From Actinomycetota bacterium (lineage in GTDB: Bacteria > Actinomycetota > Actinomycetes > JACCUZ01): a stretch of DNA of 63,681 bases. Made by a program: the position numbers and the translations under genes. The notes below the pieces were generated by a model. The model ran no database searches and was not told the DNA's origin. It worked only from the letters and a program-made list of their open reading frames with translations. Of this stretch, positions 57,554-63,681 are shown piece by piece. The stretch is taken from positions 1 through 63,681 of the forward strand of contig JAVEDI010000079.1 in the NCBI GenBank assembly GCA_030841035.1, given 5' to 3'. Position 1 is the stretch's first letter. Every line of letters begins with the position of its first letter.

Positions 57554-58012
57554 ATGCGCCGCATAGTGCTCGCGATCGTCTCGACGATCGCCGGGCTGAT
57601 CCTGCTGTTCGGCTACCGCACCTCGACCATGGGCGCCACGGTGGTCGACCAAGGGTCGACCACCGCGTCCTCGTCCGGCCAGACCCAGGCGCCGCAGAGC
57701 ACGACGTCGGGAAGCGGTGGCGGCGCGGGCGCCGGCGACGGCACGTTCACCGGCGACACGGTGGCGACACGCTGGGGCCCCGTGCAGGTCCGCATCACCG
57801 TGTCCGCCGGCCGGATCACCGCCGCCACGGCGGTCACCTACCCCGACGGCAACGGACGTGACCAGCAGATCAACGCCGTCGCGCTGCCGGTGCTCGCCCA
57901 GGAGGTGCTGACCAGCCAGAGTGCGCGGATCGACCACGTCTCCGGCGCGACGGTGACCAGCGAGGGCTACATCGCCTCCCTGCAGTCGGCCCTCGACCAG
58001 GCCAACCTCTAG
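57554..58012 (+). CDS. Membrane-anchored FMN-binding domain protein
   Basis: 152 residues. N-terminal signal anchor (about 3-20), then a Ser/Gly/Thr linker, then an FMN-binding domain (about 65-150) ending DHVSGATVTSEGYIASLQSA. The SGAT motif, with Thr at about residue 133, is the site where ApbE attaches FMN by a phosphodiester bond. Acts outside the membrane as an electron carrier from the fusion protein encoded upstream. AGGAG 6 bases before the ATG. The ApbE gene follows 17 bases downstream. Confidence 0.94.
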   Translation: MRRIVLAIVSTIAGLILLFGYRTSTMGATVVDQGSTTASSSGQTQAPQSTTSGSGGGAGAGDGTFTGDTVATRWGPVQVRITVSAGRITAATAVTYPDGNGRDQQINAVALPVLAQEVLTSQSARIDHVSGATVTSEGYIASLQSALDQANL

Positions 58013-58029
58013 AGGAACCCGGTGCCGAG

Positions 58030-58857
58030 ATGACGACGGTCACCATGCCGCGGCGTGCCTGGGTCGAGCAGGTCATGGGCCTGCCGGTGAGCATCCACCT
58101 GCGAGGCGCCGCCGTACGCGACCCGGGGGTCGCGCACGCGGTTGCGGCGAGCTTCGCCGAGCTTCGGATGATCGACGCGCTCTTCAGCACGTACCGCACC
58201 GACAGCGAGGTGAGCCGGGTCAACACTGGGCAGCTCGCGCTGGCCGACGCGCACCCGATGCTGCGGGAGATCGCCGAGCTGTGCGAGCTCGCCCGCGACC
58301 GCACCGACGGCGGCTTCGACGCGCGCCTGCCCAGCCCGCGCGGCGGGACGTGGTGGGACCCGTCCGGCGTGGTGAAGGGCTGGGCCACCGAGCGCGCCGC
58401 CCGATCCCTCGCCGCGGTCTCCACGCTCGCCGGGCACGACGTCAGCGTCAACGCCGGCGGCGACATCGCCGTCTCCTCGGGGCGGCGGGACTCCACCGGG
58501 TGGCGCATCGGTGTCGAGGACCCGGACCGGCCTGGACGGCTGCTGCTCGTCGTGCCGCTGCGGCAGGGCGGGGTCGCCACCTCGGGCACGGCGGCGCGCG
58601 GCCTGCACATCCACGACCCGCGCACCGGTCGGCCGGCGCAGGCGCTGCGTGCGGCGACCGTCGTGGGACCGTCGCTGCTGTGGGCCGACGTCTACGCGAC
58701 CGCGGCCATGGTCCGCGGGACCGGCGCGCAGGCCTGGCTCGAGGGCCTCCCGGCGTACGACGGCGTGCTGGTCACGGCCGAGGGCCGGGTGACCGCGACC
58801 TCGGGCCTGGCGGGCTTGGCTCCCGGGCAGCCCGAGGTGCTAGCGGCGGACCGCTGA
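58030..58857 (+). CDS. apbE: FAD:protein FMN transferase (ApbE), copy 2
   Basis: 275 residues. ApbE fold with [74 protein letters not shown]. Compared with copy 1 at 48110 it is shorter and reads [11 protein letters not shown] in the FAD/Mg block. Its substrate is presumably the SGAT-bearing FMN-binding protein encoded directly upstream. The 3' end overlaps the aldo/keto reductase gene by 18 bases in convergent orientation. Confidence 0.93.
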   Translation: MTTVTMPRRAWVEQVMGLPVSIHLRGAAVRDPGVAHAVAASFAELRMIDALFSTYRTDSEVSRVNTGQLALADAHPMLREIAELCELARDRTDGGFDARLPSPRGGTWWDPSGVVKGWATERAARSLAAVSTLAGHDVSVNAGGDIAVSSGRRDSTGWRIGVEDPDRPGRLLLVVPLRQGGVATSGTAARGLHIHDPRTGRPAQALRAATVVGPSLLWADVYATAAMVRGTGAQAWLEGLPAYDGVLVTAEGRVTATSGLAGLAPGQPEVLAADR

Positions 58858-59817
58858 CATGTCCGGGTAGCGGTCGCCGGCCGTGGCGCCGGGGGGAGCC
58901 GCGGCGTCCAGCCGTGCCAGGTCCTCGGCGCTGAGCCGGATGTCGGCCGCCGCGGCGTTCTCCTCCAGGTAGCGCACCCGCTTGGTGCCCGGGATGGCCA
59001 CCACGTCCTCGCCCTGGTGCAGCACCCACGCCAGGGCGAGCTGGCTCGCTGTCACGCCCTTGTCCGCCGCGATCTCGCGGACCCGGTCGACCAGCCCGAG
59101 GTTCTTCTGGAAGTTCTCGCCCTGGAAGCGCGGGTTCTGCCGGCGGAAGTCATCGGGCTCGAGGTCGTCGATGCTGCGGATCTGCCCGGAGAGGAAGCCG
59201 CGGCCGATGGGGGAGTAGGCCACGAAGCCGGCGCCGATCTCGCGGACCGTGTCGAGAACGCCGTCGTCCTGGGGGTCTCGCGTCCACAGCGACAGCTCGG
59301 TCTGCACGGCGGTCACGGGGTGCACCGAATGGGCCCTGCGGATGGTCTCCGGCGCAGCCTCCGAGATCCCCAGGTAGCGCACCTTGCCGGCGTCGACCAG
59401 CTCCTTCATCGCGCCCCAGGTCTCCTCCACGGGGGTGTCGGGGTCGACGCGGTGCTGGTAGTAGAGGTCGATCACCTCGACGCCGAGGCGCTGCAACGAC
59501 GCGTCGGCCGCCCGGCGTACGTACTCGGGCCGGCCGTTGACGCCCTTGCGGCTGCCGTCCTCGCCCCGCTCGTTGCCGAACTTCGTCGCGAGCACCACCC
59601 CCTCGCGTCGACCCTCGATCGCGCGGCCGACCAGCCGCTCGTTGGTGAACGGGCCGTACATGTCGGCGGTGTCCAGGAAGGTGACGCCCAGGTCGAGCGC
59701 CCGGTGGATGGTCGCCAGAGCCTCGCCCTCGTCGGCCGTGCCGTAGAACTCGCTCATCCCCATGCAGCCCAGGCCGAGGGCCGGCACCGCCAGGTCTGCC
59801 AGATGTCGTGTCTGCAT
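58840..59817 (-). CDS. Aldo/keto reductase
   Basis: 325 residues. TIM-barrel NADPH-dependent aldo/keto reductase: [33 protein letters not shown] with the catalytic Asp/Tyr, [59 protein letters not shown] and a C-terminal cofactor part [20 protein letters not shown]. Similar to the AKR13 group that reduces various aldehydes. ATG 59817 with no strong ribosome-binding site. Divergent from the HtrA gene. Confidence 0.94.
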   Translation of the reverse strand: MQTRHLADLAVPALGLGCMGMSEFYGTADEGEALATIHRALDLGVTFLDTADMYGPFTNERLVGRAIEGRREGVVLATKFGNERGEDGSRKGVNGRPEYVRRAADASLQRLGVEVIDLYYQHRVDPDTPVEETWGAMKELVDAGKVRYLGISEAAPETIRRAHSVHPVTAVQTELSLWTRDPQDDGVLDTVREIGAGFVAYSPIGRGFLSGQIRSIDDLEPDDFRRQNPRFQGENFQKNLGLVDRVREIAADKGVTASQLALAWVLHQGEDVVAIPGTKRVRYLEENAAAADIRLSAEDLARLDAAAPPGATAGDRYPDMSAVRR

Positions 59818-59910
59818 CCGTGCATGCTGCCCCACCGGGTCGTCACGCCGCACAGCAGGCTCACAGCAAGGGAGCAGGCGCCCGCCAGGCGGCGGGCCGA
59901 CAGTCAGGAC

Positions 59911-61230
59911 ATGAGCACTCCACAGGACATCAGCACCCCACAGGACATCAGCACGCCGCAGGACACGAGCACCCCACAGGACGCGAGCACCCCGCACGAC
60001 ACGGACCCGTCCGCCTCGCCGTGGTGGGCGCAGCCGAGCACCGCCACCGCCGAGCTGCCGCCCCCGCAGCCACCGCAGCCACCGCAGCAGCCCCCGGCTG
60101 CGCCGGGCCCCTCCTCCGGCCCGCGCCGCCCGCGCGCCGGGCTGGCGGTGGCGGCGGCCGGGGTGGTGCTGGCTCTGGCCCTGGGCTCCGGGGTCGCCGG
60201 AGCCGAGATCGCCATGCACCGCGGCTCCGTCACGACGGCGACCGTCGCCGGCGCCACCGTGGTCAAGGGCGGCACGAGCCCGACCGAGACGCTCGCCAAG
60301 GTGGCCGCTGCGGTGCGGCCCAGCGTCGTCTCGATCACCGTGTCGGCCGGCGGTGGCACCGACGAGGGCTCGGGTGTCCTGATGCGCTCCGACGGCACGA
60401 TCCTGACCAACAACCACGTGATCGCCGCGGCCGCGTCGGGCGGCGACATCACGGTCACGTTCTCCGACGGCAAGACCGCGAAGGCGAGCATCGTGGGCCG
60501 TGACGCCTCGACCGACCTGGCCGTCATCAAGGCCGCCGGGGTCTCGGGGCTGACTCCCGCGACGTTCGGCGACAGCGACAGCGTGCACGTCGGCGACACC
60601 GTCCTGGCGATCGGCAGCCCGCTGGGCCTGGAAGGCTCGGTGAGCGCCGGCATCATCTCCGCACTGCACCGCCCGGTGGACGTCGGCAGCAGCGACCAGC
60701 AGCAGGACCCGTTCGGCGGCCAGCAGGGCAGCGGGTCGGGCGCCAGCACCGTGCTCAGCGACGCGATCCAGACCGACGCCCCGATCAACCCGGGCAACTC
60801 CGGCGGCCCGCTGGTCGACGCGCAGGGCCGGGTCATCGGCATCAACTCGGCCATCGCCTCGCTGTCCAGCGGCACCGGCCAGTCGGGAAACATCGGGGTC
60901 GGCTTCGCCATCCCGGTCAAGGAGGCCACCCGTGTCGCGGGGCAGCTCCTCGACGGCCAGACCGTGACCCACGCCGTCCTGGGCGTCCAGGTCAGCGACG
61001 TCGACGGCGGCGGGGCGCGCGTCGAGGCGCTCACGTCCGGCGGTGGCGCCGAGCAGGCCGGCATCAAGGTCGGTGACGTGATCACCGAGGTCGACGGGAC
61101 GCCGGTCGACGACGCGACGGCGCTCACCGCGGCGGTCCGTGCCCACCGGGGCGGCGACACGGTTCGGCTGCGTCTCACCCGCAGCGGCACGTCCCGGACC
61201 GTCACCGCGACCTTGGGGTCCGGCTCGTGA
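59911..61230 (+). CDS. HtrA/DegP-type membrane serine protease
   Basis: 439 residues. An N-terminal tail of repeated STPQD pentapeptides, a Pro-rich stretch, one membrane segment (about 82-103), then a trypsin-like protease domain with His about 169 ([10 protein letters not shown]), Asp about 202 ([12 protein letters not shown]) and Ser about 297 ([11 protein letters not shown]), and one PDZ domain (about 350-435: [34 protein letters not shown]). Orientation should place the protease outside. Like PepD of mycobacteria, it sits with a response regulator and sensor kinase; the response-regulator GTG overlaps its stop by 4. Confidence 0.95.
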   Translation: MSTPQDISTPQDISTPQDTSTPQDASTPHDTDPSASPWWAQPSTATAELPPPQPPQPPQQPPAAPGPSSGPRRPRAGLAVAAAGVVLALALGSGVAGAEIAMHRGSVTTATVAGATVVKGGTSPTETLAKVAAAVRPSVVSITVSAGGGTDEGSGVLMRSDGTILTNNHVIAAAASGGDITVTFSDGKTAKASIVGRDASTDLAVIKAAGVSGLTPATFGDSDSVHVGDTVLAIGSPLGLEGSVSAGIISALHRPVDVGSSDQQQDPFGGQQGSGSGASTVLSDAIQTDAPINPGNSGGPLVDAQGRVIGINSAIASLSSGTGQSGNIGVGFAIPVKEATRVAGQLLDGQTVTHAVLGVQVSDVDGGGARVEALTSGGGAEQAGIKVGDVITEVDGTPVDDATALTAAVRAHRGGDTVRLRLTRSGTSRTVTATLGSGS

Positions 61231-61997
61231 CGGCGCTGCGGTGGGACGATGGCCAGGTGACCGCAGCACGCGTGCCCCGTGCGGCAGCGGCCCAGCCTCT
61301 CCCGGAGGCGCGGCTGCTGGTCGTCGACGACGAGCCGAACATCCTCGAGCTGCTCGCCACGAGCCTGCGTTTCGCCGGGTTCGAGGTGACCACGGCGACC
61401 AACGGCCGCGAGGCGCTCACCTCGGCCCGCACGGTCCGACCCGACCTTGTGGTGCTCGACGTGATGATGCCCGACATGGACGGCTTCGACGTCGTGCGTC
61501 GGATGCGCGGCGAGGGCGCGACGGTGCCCGTCCTGTTCCTGACCGCGCGCGACGCCACCGAGGACAAGGTCGCCGGTCTGACCGTAGGCGGGGACGACTA
61601 CGTCACGAAGCCGTTCAGCCTCGAGGAGATCGTCGCGCGGATCCGCGCCGTGCTGCGCCGTGCGGCCGGCCGCAGCGGGGGCGCCGACCTGGAGTCGCGG
61701 CTGGTGTTCGCCGACATCGAGCTCGACGACGACACCCACGAGGTGTGGAAGGCCGGACGTCTCGTCCAGCTCTCGCCGACAGAGTTCAAGCTGCTGCGCT
61801 ACTTCATGCAGAACGCCGGGCGGGTGCTGTCCAAGTCGCAGATCCTCGACCACGTGTGGCACTACGACTTCGGCGGTGACGCCAACGTCGTCGAGTCCTA
61901 CGTCTCCTACCTGCGCCGCAAGCTCGACACCTCCGAGCCGCGGTTGCTGCACACACTGCGCGGCGTCGGCTACGTGCTGAGGATGCCCCGTGAGTGA
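61227..61997 (+). CDS. OmpR/PhoB-family response regulator
   Basis: 256 residues. Receiver domain about 30-145: acidic pocket [10 protein letters not shown], phospho-acceptor Asp about 78 in [20 protein letters not shown] and the KPF Lys. Winged-helix DNA-binding domain about 160-252 ([50 protein letters not shown]). Similar to MprA/TrcR-type regulators. The GTG at 61227 overlaps the protease stop; a GTG at 61257 is an alternative start that gives a more usual N-terminus. Confidence 0.95.
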   Translation: MTALRWDDGQVTAARVPRAAAAQPLPEARLLVVDDEPNILELLATSLRFAGFEVTTATNGREALTSARTVRPDLVVLDVMMPDMDGFDVVRRMRGEGATVPVLFLTARDATEDKVAGLTVGGDDYVTKPFSLEEIVARIRAVLRRAAGRSGGADLESRLVFADIELDDDTHEVWKAGRLVQLSPTEFKLLRYFMQNAGRVLSKSQILDHVWHYDFGGDANVVESYVSYLRRKLDTSEPRLLHTLRGVGYVLRMPRE

Positions 61998-63552
61998 CAG
62001 ATCCGTCCTCACGCGGCTGCGCGCCATCCCGCGCCGTACGCCGCTTCGGGTGCGGCTGGTCGTCGCGCTCCTGGCGCTGGTCGCCCTCGCCCTGGTCGTC
62101 ACCGGCGTGGTGGCGACCACGGCGCTGCACGGGTACCTCGTGCAACAGGTCGACCGCGACCTGACGGCCGGAGGCCCCGACCTGGGCGGGCCCCCGGCCG
62201 GCGGTGACGACGAGTCGCCGTTCCGCAGCGGGCGGGCCGAGTGGCTGCGCTTCACCTCGCTCGATGTCGCGCGGCTCGGGCCCGCCACCCTCACCGGTCC
62301 GGCGACGTCGCCGCCGGTGGTGACGCGCGCGATGATCCGCTCCGCTGCCGTCGAGGGCCGGGCGTTCACGGTCCGGTCGCGTGACGGCGCTTCGGACTGG
62401 CGGGTGGCGGTGCAGCCTGAGCGGTTCCGCGGCGTCGGACCCGTCCTGCAGGTCCGGGCGATCTCGCTGCGCGACGTCGACAACACGGTGCACCGTCTCG
62501 TGGTGATCGAGACGATGGTCGGCGCGCTCGTGCTGCTCCTGCTCGGTGCCGCGGGCTACTTCGTGGTCCGCTCGAACCTCAAGCCGCTGGTCGAGGTCGA
62601 GCGAACCGCGGAGTCGATCGCGGGTGGTGACCTGACCCAGCGGGTGCGCGAGCACGACCCGCGCACCGAGGTGGGCCGGCTGGCCCGGGCGCTGAACGGG
62701 ATGCTGGCGCAGATCGAGTCGGCGTTCCGGTCGCGAGAAGCGTCCGAAGCCGCCGCCCGCGCCTCGGAGGAGCGGATGCGCCGGTTCGTCGCGGACGCCA
62801 GCCACGAGCTGCGCACGCCGCTGGCCACCATCCGCGCGTACTCCGAGTACGCGACGCGGGCTGACCGCGCCCTGCCCGATCCGGCCCAGCAGGCCTTCGA
62901 TCGCATCGACGCCGCGGCGATCCGGATGACGCATCTCGTGGACGACCTGCTGCTGCTCGCCCGCCTCGACGCCGGGCGGCCACTGGCGCGCGAACCCGTC
63001 GACCTCACGCAGGTGGTGGTGGAGGCGGTCGCCGACGTGCGGGCGGCCGGCCCTGGTCATCGCTGGCGCCTCGACCTGCCCGACGAACCGGTACCGGTCA
63101 TCGGCGACCCGCACCGGCTGCACCAGCTCGTACTGAACCTCCTGGCCAACGCGCGGGCGCACACACCGGACGGCACGACCGTCACCGCCACCCTCATCGT
63201 CGTCCACGGCGTCATCCGCATCGAGGTGGCCGACGACGGTCCCGGCATCCCGGCCGAGCAGCAGGAGGCGATCTTCGATCGGTTCACCCGGCTCGACGAG
63301 TCGCGCGGCCACCCGACCCGCTCGGACGACTCCGGCTCCAGCAGCCACGCCAGCAGCGGGCTCGGACTGGCGATCGCGCGCGGCATCGCCGTGGCGCACT
63401 CGGCGACGCTGAGCGTCCGCAGCCGCCCCGGGCGCACCGTCTTCACGATCGAGATGCCGGACCGGCAATCGGACGAGCGATCGGACGGTCAGGCGGACGG
63501 TCAGGCGGACGCCGAGGGTGACCTGCCCGACACTCCTCTCGATCCGATCTGA
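61990..63552 (+). CDS. Sensor histidine kinase
   Basis: 520 residues. Two membrane segments (about 24-45 and 176-195) enclose an extracytoplasmic sensing region, followed by a HAMP domain (about 198-250), an H box with the phosphorylated His about 272 (FVADASHELRTPLATIRAYS), and ATPase boxes: NLLANARAHTP (N), VADDGPGIP (G1), FDRFTRLDESRG (F), SGLGLAIARG (G2). The C-terminal tail is Asp/Gln/Gly-rich with a repeated GQADGQAD unit. Overlaps the response-regulator stop by 8 bases. Likely senses envelope stress, with the HtrA protease as target or partner. Confidence 0.95.
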   Translation: MSDRSVLTRLRAIPRRTPLRVRLVVALLALVALALVVTGVVATTALHGYLVQQVDRDLTAGGPDLGGPPAGGDDESPFRSGRAEWLRFTSLDVARLGPATLTGPATSPPVVTRAMIRSAAVEGRAFTVRSRDGASDWRVAVQPERFRGVGPVLQVRAISLRDVDNTVHRLVVIETMVGALVLLLLGAAGYFVVRSNLKPLVEVERTAESIAGGDLTQRVREHDPRTEVGRLARALNGMLAQIESAFRSREASEAAARASEERMRRFVADASHELRTPLATIRAYSEYATRADRALPDPAQQAFDRIDAAAIRMTHLVDDLLLLARLDAGRPLAREPVDLTQVVVEAVADVRAAGPGHRWRLDLPDEPVPVIGDPHRLHQLVLNLLANARAHTPDGTTVTATLIVVHGVIRIEVADDGPGIPAEQQEAIFDRFTRLDESRGHPTRSDDSGSSSHASSGLGLAIARGIAVAHSATLSVRSRPGRTVFTIEMPDRQSDERSDGQADGQADAEGDLPDTPLDPI

Positions 63553-63585
63553 CGACCCGACCGATTCCCCGGGGGTTCGCGGGGT

Positions 63586-63600
63586 GAGTCGGAGCGACTC
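63586..63600. repeat. Short inverted repeat after the kinase gene
   Basis: GAGTCG-GAG-CGACTC, a perfect 6-bp stem with 3-base loop, 33 bases after the kinase stop. It may serve as a terminator or operator. Beyond it TTGACC (63626-63631) could be a -35 element of a gene outside the window; the remaining 80 bases show nothing else. Confidence 0.4.
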
Positions 63601-63681
63601 GGCTCCGCGCCGGCTATGAGGGGGTTTGACCGGTATCGCCGCCGGAGACCGAAACGAGACGCCTACCCCCGATCGAGGAGT

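Noticed and set aside
57554-58012. FMN-binding protein as a lipoprotein
   Set aside because: The N-terminus has no Cys after the hydrophobic segment, so it is a signal anchor or cleaved signal rather than a lipobox.
59914-60000. CRISPR-like direct repeats
   Set aside because: The 15-base repeats are contiguous without spacers, lie in frame in the HtrA gene and encode STPQD units.

Overview
This window is very GC-rich double-stranded DNA with almost no gene-free space. It has many GTG starts, many 4-base stop/start overlaps (ATGA or GTGA), and families typical of high-GC Gram-positive bacteria: a SARP-type regulator, SpoIIE/GAF phosphatases, F420/FMN luciferase-like oxidoreductases, an LmeA/DUF2993 protein, DUF2630, DUF5335, DUF3516, an ECF42 sigma factor with a DGPF partner, and a CE1758/CE1759 flavin pair. 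The source is an actinomycete chromosome (class Actinomycetia). I cannot name a genus from sequence alone. No rRNA, tRNA, transposase, phage gene or CRISPR array is visible, so this looks like resident chromosome rather than an island.

Layout. 0-5.7 kb: signalling (GAF-SpoIIE phosphatase, GAF/ANTAR-like protein, PAS remnant), then a flavin monooxygenase/reductase pair and a second luciferase-like oxidoreductase. 5.9-12.3 kb: a large SARP-TPR regulator, a zinc-ribbon-like protein, a universal stress protein, a histidine phosphatase overlapping an NAD(P)H-hydrate dehydratase, and a secreted GH6 glycosidase. 12.3-17.7 kb: zinc alcohol dehydrogenase plus SRPBCC protein, a metallo-beta-lactamase-fold hydrolase, an LmeA-like protein and an NhaA-DsbA fusion antiporter. 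17.7-18.5 kb: a gene-free stretch with palindromic and tandem repeats, ending in a leader with mutually exclusive hairpins before a secreted LysM/peptidoglycan-binding protein. 20-24 kb: DUF3516 helicase and small proteins.

24.1-35.2 kb is a same-strand stress and protein-quality block: GSP17M-like protein, Hsp20, DnaK, GrpE, zinc-finger-less DnaJ (CbpA type), CbpM, ClpB, thioredoxin, UBP-type zinc finger protein, a cyclic-nucleotide-binding/thioredoxin-reductase-like fusion, and an alcohol dehydrogenase. Most junctions from grpE onward are coupled or overlapping, so heat-shock chaperoning and thiol redox probably share transcription. HrpA helicase (35-39 kb) and a GGDEF-EAL protein (39-41 kb) follow. 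Next come an N-acyltransferase, the DGPF-ECF42 pair with a matching promoter, and two tandem secreted nuclease-like/lamin-tail paralogues.

45.8-50.0 kb (minus strand) is a tightly overlapping six-gene operon: two small exported coiled-coil proteins (one with a His/Asp-rich tail), ApbE, a ferric-reductase-like membrane protein, a NuoF-like flavo-iron-sulfur protein and a three-cysteine ferredoxin. Six kilobases further on, 56.1-58.9 kb (plus strand) is a second flavin module: a fused ferric-reductase/FNR protein, a membrane-anchored FMN-binding domain protein with an SGAT flavinylation site, and another ApbE. Together they suggest a route from NAD(P)H through a membrane haem protein to covalently flavinylated extracytoplasmic carriers. 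Between them lie a PAS-GAF-SpoIIE-ATPase switch protein, a His-rich CDF metal transporter, an L,D-transpeptidase-like protein and an unexplained 470-base structured stretch that may be a non-coding RNA. The window ends with an aldo/keto reductase and an HtrA protease-response regulator-sensor kinase operon resembling the PepD/MprAB envelope-stress system.
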